A stretch of 64,000 nucleotides of DNA from Beverwykella pulmonaria (Eukaryota > Ascomycota > Dothideomycetes > Pleosporales > Melanommataceae): NCBI GenBank assembly GCA_001599595.1, contig BCHH01000006.1, positions 658,874 through 722,873 of the forward strand, read 5' to 3'. The notes beneath the pieces were generated by a model. It ran no database searches. It was not told where the DNA came from and saw only the letters and a list, made by a program, of their open reading frames with translations. Positions 53,058 to 63,130 of this stretch are shown here, piece by piece. A program made the translations under genes and the position numbers. Each line of letters begins with the position of its first letter. Position 1 is the first letter of the stretch.

Positions 53058-56000
53058 CTATAATTCATTATCAGAACCCATCAGCCGAGGTCTTTTTCTT
53101 GGTGGAAGTGGTCTAACCCTAGGTCCTCTAGGTCGCTTTAAAAATCGCTTAGGGACTGGCACTAGATAAATAGCGTTCCACCCACCTGCAGTGGCATGCT
53201 CAAAGCATGTGTCGGGATGTAACTTGCGACAGTTCACGTCTTCAAGCATAAAATCCATTTTCATATAACCGATTGCCACTTGTCTTACTACCTCCGAATT
53301 AGCATGGTTACCCCAGATGCTGCGGTCTATCTCCCAAATGCCAGATACACATGTCATGAAATGTATTTGGACATTCAGTACGACCTCGTTCGTTGCGTCT
53401 GCGTTCGTTGAGTCTGCATTCGTTGAGTCTGTATTCGTTGCGTCTGGTGTTGCATCTGCGTTTGTTGCATCTGCGTTTGTTGCATCTGCGCTCGTTGCAT
53501 CTGCGCTCGTTGCGTCTCCGTTCGTTGCGTCTTCCTTCTCTAAATCGTCCTTTGGCGTGTTCTCTATGCCTTTTGATTGCTCGTCTCCTTCTAGCTGATC
53601 TTGCTGTTCTGCCCCCTTTGAAACAGAACCATTTCTTTGTGCGGCAATAATGCTTTTTAGAGGCTTGGGCTTTATTCCACGTGGTCTGTTTGGATCTAGC
53701 CTCTCATCCCAGAGCCTTTTCTCTGAGCTAGGGTCTGTGTTGACCCTCTTTCCTAAAACAACGCCTGGTATTTTCCCCTGATATTTAAACTCCTCCTGTT
53801 TTTCAAGTCTCTCTTTCTCTTTTAGTCTCTCCTGTTCTTCTAGCCTCTCCTTCTCCTTTAATCTCTCATGTTCCTCTTTCTCTTTTAACCTTTCCTGTTC
53901 TTCTAGTCTATCCTTCTCCTTTAATCTCTCCTGTTCTTCTAGCCTCTCCTTCTCTTCTAGTCTCTCCTTCTCCTTTAATCTCTCCTGTTCTTCCAGCCTC
54001 TCCTTCTCCTTTAATCTCTCCTTCTCTTTTAGCCTTTCCTGTTCTTCTAGTCTCTCCTTCTCCATTAATCTCTCTTGTTCTTCTAGCCTCTCCTTTTCTA
54101 TTAATCTCTCCTGTTCTTCTAGTCTCTCCTTCTCTAATCTCTCCTGTTCTTTCGTTTTTAGCCTCTCCTGTTCTTCTAGCCTCTCCTTCTCCTTTAATCT
54201 CTCCTGTTCTTCTAGTCTCTCCTTCTCTAATCTCTCCTGTTCTTTCTTTTTTAGCCTCTCCTGTTCTTCTAGTCTCTGCTTCTTTAATCTCTCTTGTTCT
54301 TCTAGCCTCTCCTTCTCTAATCTCTCCTGTTCTTTCTTTTTTAACCTCTCCTGTTCTTCTAGTCTCTCCTTCTTTAATCTGTCTTGTTCTTCTAGCCTCT
54401 CCTTCTCCTTTAATCTCTCCTGTTCTTCTAGCCTCTCCTTCTCCTTTAGCCTCTCCTGTTCTTCTAGCCTCTCCTTCTCCTTTAATCTCTCCTGTTCTTC
54501 TAGCCTCTCCTTCTCTTCTAGTATCTCCTTTTCCTTTAGCCTCTCCTGTTCTTCCAGCCTCTCCTTCTTTTCTAGCCTCTCTTTCTCTTTTAGCCTTTCT
54601 TTCTCTTTTAGCCTTTCCTGTTCTTCTAGTCTCTCCTTCTCCTTTAGTCTCTCCTGTTCTTCTAGTCTCTCCTGTTCTTCTAGTCTCTCCTGTTCTTCTA
54701 GTCTCTCCTGTTCTTCTAGTCTCTCCTGTTCTTCTAGTCTCTCCTTCTCAAGTCTCTCTTGGCCTTCTAACCTCTTCTGCTCTTCCTCCTGCTCTGCCTT
54801 ATCTGCCAGTCTCTTCCTCTCCTGCGCTATCTTTTTATGCCACTCCTCTACAGATTTTGCAAGTGTTTTCTGTCTCGCTTCCTCCTGCTTAGCTTGCTCG
54901 GCTTGCCTCTGCTCGGCTTGCCTCTGCTCGGCTTGCCTCTGCTCGGCTTGCCTCTGCTCGGCTTGCCTCTGCTCGGCTTGTCGCTGCTCGGCTTGTCGCT
55001 GCTCGGCTTGTCGCTGCTCGGCTTGTCGCTGCTCGGCTTGTCGCTGCTCGGCTTGTCGCTGCTCGGCTTGTCGCTGCNNNNNNNNNNNNNNNNNNNNNNN
55101 NNNNNNNNNNNNNNNNNNNNNNNNNNNNNNNNNNNNNGCTGCTCGGCTTGTCGCTGCTCGGCTTGTCGCTGCTCGGCTTGTCGCTGCTCGGCTTGTCGCT
55201 GCTCGGCTTGTCGCTGCTCGGCTTGTCGCTGCCTCTCCTCGGTTTGCCTTTCAAGATTCTCTTGCTCGGAAGGCCATACAGGCTTACCAAAAAAGGCAAA
55301 GTATACGGACTTACGGATAAAGAAAGAACTTATTTCTCCATCTTGTGCCTCATCATTGTTATCCAAATTATTAATGAACATCAACAATTTTTCCGCTTTG
55401 TAGTGTTCTTCTCCTGGAATCCCACATCGTTTGGGCGGTGCGTAGTCGGTCTCAGCTACGGTTTGTGTCTTTGCGCCCTGCTTTGCCTTGTCAAAGCAAC
55501 TGACTATTATCTCCGTAAGACGGTCAAAGTCAGAGGGATCGTAATGGTAGTAGTCTGGGCTCCGCGCCTTGAGGAGAGTATGGCGAGCAAGTTCCCTGTC
55601 AGCTGAGCGCCGTAGCATGTCATGGATCTGAGTAGTCTCAAATCCTAACCGGTAAGCAAGAGCAGCAAAGTCAATAACAACAGTCGCAATCTGCTCGCCC
55701 CTTGGCTTTGCTAACAGTTTCTTCCTTTGAGGTAGTGCGGGCATTTCACGATAGTTGCGAAAAGCACTCATCCATACCTGTCGACATCCCATGTCGCGTC
55801 GAACCGATAAACTTCCGGACCTAGATACGAATCTATGCTCAGATTCTTGGATCATATATTGACCAGACGTCTGGTTTACATCCCTAAATGCATCTTCCAG
55901 GGCAGAAGTGACAGTGCCCCGATATGATGTTTTCAATAACATTTTTACACATGCGGCGGGTCCTTCAAGATAATGAACGTCTTGGAAAAAACTGTAAAGA

Positions 56001-57074
56001 GAAGGAATTAGACGGCCGGTAGAGATGGAGAGAACTCTAACCCATATATCTTCACGCTCCTTTTCGCTGAATGCACCGAAGATCGTGCCGTTTCTTAGTT
56101 GGCTATATAGGGCTTCTCTTTCCGTCCTGCACGCTCCTGGGGCAGTAAGCTCCAATGCCTTTACATCAGCTCGAGTTACCTTCCGCATTGCCTCTTTGTT
56201 TCCTTGAAATATACTGTCAAACCAAACTTCCTTGATGTAGTCAAGATAGCGGATAGTCGCCTATAGATGGTGGTTAATACATTTACAAAAAGGGTTAGCA
56301 CCGGTCCTTACGTCGTGACATTCCATAGCAAACATTTTGTGTGTTGTAGTTAAGCTCATTCCTCCGCTTAATCCTGGAATTTCTAGTTGAATGTCGAATC
56401 TATGCATGTGGGCTTCGTGCTTAATAATCTGATCGAGGTTGCTTGATCGCTTCCCTTTCATCGCCAGCAACCGAGCCCGCCATTCTCTTAAGAAGTATGA
56501 ATCGGGAGCGCCATAGTAACCCATATATTCGCGAATTTTGCAATACATTTCACCGTCGTCAGGTGGCTTTTCAGCTGACCATTTTTCAGTAAAGACCTTT
56601 TTTAGAGTATTACTAATATCTGCGAAGAAGTAAGTGTCGAAAATTTTGTTTTGCTGCATAGAGCGCCCCACCTTTAGAATATAACTCCACAATCCAACGT
56701 CTGTTTCCTGGGCGAAGGACATCTGCAGCAAGAATTCGATGTTGCCCGTCAAAACATGTTAGCCGGAAATCCGCTGGAAATTCCAATTTTGGATAGCTGT
56801 CCTGTGTTTTTTCGAACAACGCCTCAGCTGAAATTCCCGAGATTGCCAAGGCGTCATCAAGATGTTCCTGATCAATTATCGCCTTGACATGATTTTCAGG
56901 GCGGAGTGGATCACAGTTTCCCTTGCGAAATACACCCCTAAGCCTCTCAGCATTGCGTAGGTCCGGGTCTCGCGACGGGAAATGGAGCACCTGGATCGCG
57001 ATACTAGCCCTGCCTATGAGTTTGAGACGTCTCTCCGTCTCCAGACTTTGCGCGAAATCTCCTGTTGGTTGCAT
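53058..57074 (-). CDS. DUF3723 protein with long repeat-rich C-terminus (Starship accessory family)
   Basis: Exons 57074-56672, 56619-56312 and 56260-53058 join in phase. The last spans a 60-N gap. The first 450 residues are DUF3723: LRNAERLRGVFRKGNCDPLR, ENHVKAIIDQEHL, LTCFDGQHRILAADVL, RRWIVELYS and PPDDGEMYCKIREY are typical. After about residue 520 come AEQRQ repeats, then a long REE-type coiled coil (ERLEEQ and ERLKEK units), then Ala-Asp-Ala-Thr repeats. The C-terminus (VAIGYMKMDFMLEDVNCRKL, then CFEHATAGGWNAIYLVP) is the conserved end of the family. Total length is uncertain because of the gap. The role of DUF3723 is unknown; it is one of the genes repeatedly carried by Starship transposons. 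The apparent frameshift at the gap is artefactual. Confidence 0.85.
53393..53530 (-). repeat. 15 bp coding repeats (Ala-Asp-Ala-Thr-Asn)
   Basis: About nine imperfect units of GCAGATGCAACGAACG type encode ADATN, ADATS and DSTNA in the DUF3723 protein just before its conserved C-terminus. Confidence 0.85.
53800..54760 (-). repeat. Coiled-coil coding repeats (ERLEEQ/ERLKEK)
   Basis: Nearly 1 kb of 18 bp modules such as GAGAGGCTAGAAGAACAG and GAGAGATTAAAGGAGAAG. They alternate to form longer 36-54 bp units. The product is a highly charged Glu/Arg/Lys/Leu helix of over 300 residues without breaks. The frame stays open throughout. Confidence 0.9.
54895..55240 (-). repeat. 15 bp coding array (AEQRQ) interrupted by an assembly gap
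   Basis: About twenty visible 15 bp units encode Ala-Glu-Gln-Arg-Gln. Units on the low-coordinate side, 54,898-54,979, use AGG for Arg (plus-strand CCT); the others use CGA (plus-strand TCG). The 60 Ns at 55,078-55,137 lie inside the array, which is too repetitive for short-read assembly. Confidence 0.95.
55078..55137. other. Assembly gap of 60 N
   Basis: Exactly 60 N. The flanking repeat phase requires a true length of 10 plus a multiple of 15 bases, so 60 is a placeholder. It sits inside the DUF3723 coding sequence. Confidence 0.9.
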
Positions 57075-57281
57075 CTCGAGATGATTCTTGGAACGAGCCG
57101 TTCTACCAGGAGAATGAACTCACCCGTTCTTTCTAGTTGGCACTATCGGGGCACTAAAACCGACACCCACGTCAGCACCCCTACCCTACGCCTCACCCTT
57201 GATATCAGGTTCTGGACCCGTTATTTTCGTCCCTGACTACATAAAAAGAGCCTAGCCTTGACTTCTTGACAACAACCCAAA
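57075..57281. promoter_or_regulatory. Divergent promoter between DUF3723 and pseudokinase genes
   Basis: Only 207 bp separate the two ATGs. ACTACATAAAAAGAGCC at about 57,236-57,252 contains a TATA-like ACATAAAAAG 35 bp before the plus-strand ATG. The two genes may be co-regulated. Confidence 0.45.
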
Positions 57282-58357
57282 ATGACTTCCACCTCGGACA
57301 GATATCGCCCCCGTTCACAGTTTGACATTGCCAAAATAGACCTCCGTAAGAGGAAGAGACACTATACTCCAAATAATGTGGATGCTAGGACTGGCCTCCA
57401 ACCGTTTACGCTTGTGGAGGCTGCGAAATTAGGAGTCGAACCATACGAATATATAAGTCCCATAAATGATTCGCCGTGGAATGCCTACGAGGAAGAGTAC
57501 CAACTTCAAATTGGCGAAGGAAAATGGGTAGAGATGGTGCCGGTGGCCATGCGAAAGGACTTATTAGATTGTGAGGATCCACTGTCTAATCTCGCCCTAG
57601 TGAAAACATTTTCAGGGCAAGCAGAGGAGAAACTTCAGAAGCTCCAACAAATCCAACACCCGAACTTTGTCCTACCTCTCGGCATTTTCCAATGTAAGGG
57701 TATCTTTCACGTTACTTTGGAGTATATGGCTGTCCCTCTCTCCAATGTTGCCGCTGCCCATGACCGCGTTAACGAGTTCCGACTAGCTGCTATATTTGGC
57801 CAGGTAAGGCACACAACAGAAAATAACCGGTAGCCAAGAAAATACTAACAACAGTAGATACTCAGTGGTATTGCATACCTCGAATCGAAAACTTTAGAGC
57901 ATGGAGCGTTAAGTTGTGCAAACATACTTCTTCATCCATACGGAGATGTGAAAATTGGTTCGTAGGCCGTCTTATTTTTAGCCCTAGTAGTAACGAGATA
58001 ATAGCCGCACAAGAGAATTGTTTCTCGTGCCCGTCAGAAAACCCAATGCACCCGGATATTCGAGCCTTAAGCGCTATTGCTATGAATCTAATGCAGGGTT
58101 ACAATAAAGACAATGGAATTGTTGGCTTGGATAATCTAGATCGTTGGCCTGTTGGGTCAAAAGGCTTCGATTTCCTCGATGCGACTACCACTGCTACTTC
58201 GGCAGCTATGTTATTGAAGGTACGTCAAGGTTTGATTTCTGTACTACTATCTAACATTCTGTAGCATCCCTTGTTACAGCTTCCTTGGCGAAAGGAAGTA
58301 CTGATTGGGCTAGCGTCTGTGGTTCCTATTTCAACGCGCGTCAGCTTCCAGGATTAG
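57282..58357 (+). pseudogene. Protein-kinase-like gene without catalytic loop Asp, broken by a frameshift
   Basis: Exon 1 (57282-57803) encodes MTSTSDRYRPRSQFDIAKID and a kinase N-lobe: DPLSNLALVKTF, then QIQHPNFVLPLGIFQCKGIF and VTLEYMAVPL. Exon 2 from 57858 gives ILSGIAYLESKTLEHGALSC then ANILLHPYGDVKI. In true kinases the catalytic loop is HRDLKxxN; here it is HGALSCAN with no Asp. The frame then meets TAG at 57,963. The next open stretch, in another frame (LIFSPSSNEIIAAQENCF to MLLK), continues the C-lobe and joins a last exon ending at 58,357 (PLLQLPWRKEVLIGLA). One base change in length near 57,957 would link them. It is a pseudokinase by motif and probably also a pseudogene. Confidence 0.6.
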
Positions 58358-58513
58358 ATAGTGTCTGATCCCTTTTCCGGGCACCATTGTTAAATTCTAT
58401 TTTTAGACCATACGGCCCTAGTTCATGTAATTTTAGAAATTCTTATTTTACCTCTGTTTTTATATACTGCTATCGTGTCTTCTCCAACGTGTCCATAAGC
58501 CTTCACTTTCGCT

Positions 58514-60249
58514 ATGGAAGTCCCTCAACTGTATGCTGCTCTAGCAGGTGTTATATCTATTTATTTTTTTATCTCCGGTCACCGTCATTACATAGCCTCA
58601 ATTTTCGTGTGGGTTTCTTTTCAAGCAACCCAATACTTAATTTACCCACAGTTGATTCGCCGCTATCGGTATTTAGGTCCCTGGAGTTGGGCTGGTGTTA
58701 TCTTGCAGCTACTCTACGCTATAGCAAATGTATTCTGTGTTAGCTTCAGAGCCTCGGATATCCAGGCAGCTGGTTTGCGAGCTGCAAATCTGTCGCTAGT
58801 CAACATGATCCCACTTTTCGCCGGTCCTCACCTAGGCTTTCTCGCAGATCGAATTGGGATCTCCTTAACTACATATGGACGACTTCATCGGTCGGCTGCG
58901 GTGATGGTGTTATTCCTTCTAATCTTTCACGTTCTTACGGTGATGGCAAGAGAAACTTCTTTCTCGCTACGGACAGCAGTGAACATGTGGGCAGTAATTG
59001 TGAGCGTTATGCTTCCTTATCCCGTAAAACAATGCTAACACTGTATAGGGAGGGACGGCACTGTGCATTCTTGTCCTTCTCTCCCATCCTCTTCTTCGCA
59101 AGCCGTCGTACGCAACGTTCCTTCGCCTACACCAAGTACTGGCAGCCCTTTTTTTTTTTTCTATTTGCCAGCATTTAGAACTAAAATTGCCGGACTCTCG
59201 CTTTCCTCAAGTCTATGTCGTTGTGCTCATAGGGGCATTCGTCATCTTTCTCGTTATTCAGCTGATAGCGTTGATATACCATAACAGGGCTGGCTTTTCT
59301 GAGGCATACATTACTCACAACGAGGAGAGTGACGCAATCAAAATTAGTTTAAAACTATCTCGACCCTTAAATGTTGAAGCTGGACGATATATATGTCTAT
59401 GGATGCCCACTGTTAGCTTTTGGTCCTTTCTACAAAGTCATCCATTTACTGTCACTTCCTGGTCTAGCGAGAGTCAAAAGTCTCTAGAACTGTTCATTGA
59501 GCCACGTGGAGGCTTAACCCGAAAGCTACTGCACCTTTGTAAAGCTTCCAACAACTCACCCTACCTCGCCCTCTTCAGCGGTCCACACGGAAGAAGTGCC
59601 CCAGTGGGCGATTATGAGACAGTCCTTATGATTGCAAGCGGCTTTGGCATAGCTGCTCAGCTACCTTATCTTAAGCTGCTTATAGATAGATACAACGCTT
59701 GCAAGGCTTTGGCTAGGAGAATCCACTTAGTTTGGGAAATAGAAACACTTGGTAAGCTCTAAACCCAGTTTTAATAAATTAAAACTTACAGTACATAGAC
59801 ATTGCCTACGCAGTACAGTCTTTCTTTAATGATGCTCTACGTGGAGACAATCTCGTTGGCGACAGCCAAGATAGTGACAATTTAGAGAAGGGAAACAGTT
59901 ATGTTCGTAAGAAGATTCTCAGTATCTCAATCTATGACAAATCCGGCAACGTCGCTAAGGGAACAGAATTTAATAGACGTGCTAACACGTTTAATGGTTC
60001 TGCGGATTTAAAGGTAATTCTTGAGGAAGAAAGAAGTGGAAAATATATCAAAAGGCAGCCAAATGAGGTAGAGGAGCGAGGAAGAATGTTGGTTATAGGT
60101 AAGATATTCATTATGCTACGTTACTACGTAACTAATTATGCATAGTGTCAGGAACGGACAGTCTGCGGGATAGCTTACGTGACCTCGTAAGAGGCTGTTT
60201 TGATAAGAAAGTAAGCCTCCTTGAATTAGAATATCAGCCACCTAGTTAG
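58514..60249 (+). CDS. Ferric-reductase-like (FRE) transmembrane flavocytochrome
   Basis: Exons 58514-58999, 59049-59751, 59799-60098 and 60146-60249 give 530 residues. The protein would move electrons from NADPH through FAD and two hemes across the membrane to reduce Fe(III) or oxygen. Six or seven spans fill the first 240 residues. Heme-ligand His pairs are spaced 13 apart: HRSAAVMVLFLLIFH and HQVLAALFFFSICQH. The FAD motif is HPFTVTSWS. The NADPH region reads GPHGRSAPVGDYETVLMIAS then GFGIAAQLPYLK. The C-terminus is SLLELEYQP, as in the family. A 12-T run at 59149-59160 lies in exon 2 and encodes Phe residues. All motifs are intact. FRE genes are recurrent Starship cargo, and here FRE lies 1.4 kb from DUF3723. 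Confidence 0.9.
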
Positions 60250-60429
60250 TATGATAAAGTCCTGCCTTTTGTAGATAGAAGGTGTTGGTTTCACAGGGCT
60301 ATTGCAATAGCAATGGGTGTTCTCAAAGGGGGTAATCAATCGTTGTGTCTGTCTATCTTGAAGCGGTGCAGCAGAGGGAATACCATCCACATCACCACCG
60401 CGTGCACTAGCCTAGCATGGCTAGTGCCC

Positions 60430-60513
60430 CACGTGTCCACACGTGATTGGTACCTCCACACGTGATCCATACATCCCCACGTGATCTACACGTGATCTAC
60501 ACATCAACACGTG
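60430..60513. promoter_or_regulatory. Cluster of six CACGTG palindromes
   Basis: CACGTG occurs at 60430-60435, 60440-60445, 60459-60464, 60478-60483, 60489-60494 and 60508-60513. Most lie in the context CACACGTGATC, at spacings of 10-19 bp. CACGTG is the E-box bound by bHLH factors. The cluster follows the FRE stop by about 180 bp. It could be a regulatory array or a short-unit tandem repeat. Confidence 0.8.
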
Positions 60514-61546
60514 ATTCCCACATTCTATATACTCCCGACAGAAGGCGACACTGTAAATGTATTTTAAAGAACTAAAGGGCTCACAATGTTGAGAAATAGC
60601 TATATAATATTATTTATCTTTATTTCTTATGAAGCTCGATATCTGCGAGAGTTATAGTTCTCTGAAGTCAAAGTACCCCTCTCATTTTCTGGTACGGGTG
60701 GTTTTTCGCTACGCATGGAGGGACGTTACTTGAGGATCGGTTTCCGAAAGTGTGGATCCACACGGTATAACATAGTCCTGTGTCGGCCGGTTGGTCACAT
60801 GATGAGCCACCTCGATGTTTGCTCATGTGACTTACCTTGGCAAACTCCTGCCGTGCTTGGTAAGATTATAGATATTTCTTCAGTAGATCCTCAATAGAAC
60901 CAATACAACAATCATCACACTCTCTCAATCTACTTCCTCACATCACGACATCCTGCGATGCCACCTTTGAATCTCTTTGAGAATGCGCTGGTTGGAGTCG
61001 TACGGTCGGTTGTATAAGATAACACTGAGGAGATTAAAGAGATAAGCAGAGGTCATCATAACCATGTTTGAAGTAGGGATAAAATGCAGAGCGTCAAGAT
61101 GACATAGTTATGGTGGGTAAAAACAGAGGCAGAGGGAGGAAGGGAGTAGTGAGCACGGAGTCAAAGAATGTCGAGGCTGTAAGAGTAGAGTGTGTAAAGA
61201 GAAAGCTTCGAGGATGCACTTCTTTATACCCGTTGACAGAGTCTACTAAAGAGTCCTAGGAGGTTTTAGCACCTGACCTGTGTGCTGCGGTATAGAGTAT
61301 AAAGATTCCAGCCATTGGATGGAGTCAGCCTCGGATACTGCACAAAGGAAGCCTCTTTCTCCATAAGGGCCTGCTATATACGGGGTTTCTAGACCTGCAT
61401 ACAGTGATACGCTTCGCCATAGGCTCTCGAGCTCGAGGCTGATCTCGAAATTAAGCCATGGATGAGGCATGGGCGGGTCAACAAGGCAGTGTCTGAGAAT
61501 GAGTGCAGGAGAAGGGTTGATACCTTGATGCCAATTTATTGCATAG
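60514..61546. other. Intergenic stretch without an assigned gene
   Basis: 1 kb. A minus-strand open stretch at 61,246-61,470 (NFEISLELESLWRSVSLYAG) looks coding and could belong to the frame at 61,547-62,050. I found no intron that joins them. Confidence 0.3.
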
Positions 61547-62050
61547 CTATGGACGCGTGATAAGGAGGGTGGCAGTCAATGCGTATCTAGTCTTGGATTT
61601 TTTGGAATACGGAGCACAGAATTTCCTGTCCCATCCACGTTCCTGCAGCAGGCAGTGCCTCATTCTCAAACAAGAGCACTGGATTGGATGGATTACTCTT
61701 GAAAAGGCTTGCGCTGCCCCCTCATCTCTTAGAAACTGCTTGAGTACAGGGCATTGCCGCCTAACCGCGTCGTTGCTGTATGAGGCAGACTTGAGCCCCT
61801 TGTTACGAAGGGCTCCTACGTCAAAGGAGTTTCGGATAGAATTAATACTATAGTCCCTGGCTCGACATTCCCCGCCGTGAGCCATACACTGCCACCTCCA
61901 GCATGCAGGATGGACAGTAGGATCCTTGCCTTGAAGCATGAACACGGAGTCGCCGAAGGTCAGGTGTGCCACATTCTTTATGCGTGAAGAGACGAGGCCA
62001 GCGATTGAGTATAAGTATGGGTGTTCCGCTCTCAGGCTCACTCCCATCAC
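61547..62050 (-). CDS. Possible orphan coding fragment
   Basis: A 167-residue frame starting MMGVSLRAEHPYLYSIAG. It contains Cys/His-rich stretches (HPACWRWQCMAHGGECRARD, then QCSCLRMRHCLL) with no recognisable zinc-finger spacing. It overlaps no better frame. The end near 61,547 may be artificial because the neighbouring minus-strand frame at 61,246-61,470 also looks coding. Likely a gene piece, intact status unknown. Confidence 0.3.
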   Translation of the reverse strand: MMGVSLRAEHPYLYSIAGLVSSRIKNVAHLTFGDSVFMLQGKDPTVHPACWRWQCMAHGGECRARDYSINSIRNSFDVGALRNKGLKSASYSNDAVRRQCPVLKQFLRDEGAAQAFSRVIHPIQCSCLRMRHCLLQERGWDRKFCAPYSKKSKTRYALTATLLITRP

Positions 62051-62081
62051 ATCATATTCTTATTCCCCATCTCCCTCCCTT

Positions 62082-63130
62082 ATGAATCTAGACGCATGTG
62101 CAAAGTTTTTGGGTTTTTCTAAACCACTTCGAAGATCCCTTCATTTAAAGCCCTGGAACGACAACGACGAACAGGGACCCAGACTTAACGCCAATATGAG
62201 CCTAGATATGCAAGAAAAGGCCATTAATCAAGACGTCCATCCCACGACGTGTAAAGTCGAAGAGGCTGCCAGCATCGGCACTGATTCTGAATTCTGCCGT
62301 GTCGCGCAATCTCGTTGGGAAGTTAAAAATGAAGATAAAAGAGATGAGAATACCAGAGAAACAAGGAAGGATTCGCTAGGCTCAAGAGGTATGACTCTAC
62401 ATAAAATGTGAAACATACGCCAATCAGTAAAATAGACAACCCAATAATACTCGATGAGGATGAAGAACCACCAACCCGGGCATCAAAGGAACCGATAGCC
62501 ATCGACGATGACGATAAACCGCCAGGTCAATCATCACATCACTCGACTGAGCCTTCGTCCCAGTCTTCCCCTGGACCAGTTCGCAGCAACAAGCGCAAGA
62601 GGGATTCACAAGGCCTGGCCACTAACGGCAATAGCGAGGAAGAGCCTAGCGAGGAAGAGCCTTCTGTTAGACGAGTCCGCCGCGATCAGTGCAGGAGGAG
62701 TTTCGACGGGATGAGCTTCTGGGCAGACACCAAGTTTCTGAAGCAGGCAGTTTTTGACCTAGAGTCTGCTTGGAAGACGACACAGATCATATGGAAAAAT
62801 ATGAATCATTTTATTAAGCGGGTTGAAGGCACTGATGGCACAGATAGTGCAGCTGTCGCAGATCTCAAGACAAAAATGGGGATTAGTAATGAAGACTTGG
62901 ATTTGGGGAGTGCGGTTGAGATCGAAATCTGCTGGAGAGAGGTAATAAAGAGGTTTGAACAGGTACAACATTTGGATGTAAGGGAAAAGTATATGGTGCA
63001 ACAGTTCAGTTGGACTCTAGGCCAGCTTGTGGAACAGGCAGGATTCCGTGACTGTATTCAGGAGTATCCAATTTCCATAGACCGTAAAGACGAAGGCTAC
63101 GATAGGGACTTTAAGGTTCGATGTCCTTGA
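62082..63130 (+). CDS. Orphan, probably nuclear protein with acidic SIM-like motifs
   Basis: Exons 62082-62388 and 62436-63130 join in phase over a 47 bp intron, giving 333 residues from MNLDACAKFLGFSKP. The middle contains two hydrophobic-acidic motifs, NPIILDEDEEPP and EPIAIDDDDKPP, shaped like SUMO-interacting motifs, followed by Ser/Pro-rich disorder and the basic cluster SNKRKRD, a likely nuclear signal. A duplicated SEEEPSEEEPS lies next. The C-terminal 130 residues are helical and globular (FWADTKFLKQAVFDLESAW, VEIEICWREVIKRFEQVQ, VQQFSWTLGQLVEQAGF). No known domain. Such a design suggests a SUMO-reading chromatin or repair partner, but this is inference. Confidence 0.65.

Noticed and set aside
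53317..53650. Plus-strand Val/Ala/Ser- or Leu-rich repeat proteins
   Set aside because: Antisense of the ADATN repeats in the DUF3723 gene.
54895..55240. CRISPR-like array
   Set aside because: 15 bp units are directly adjacent with no spacers, lie in a eukaryotic coding exon and preserve the reading frame.
54837..55606. Leu/Gly and Cys/Ser repeat proteins on the plus strand
   Set aside because: Antisense shadows of the AEQRQ coding array; they depend on the arbitrary gap length.
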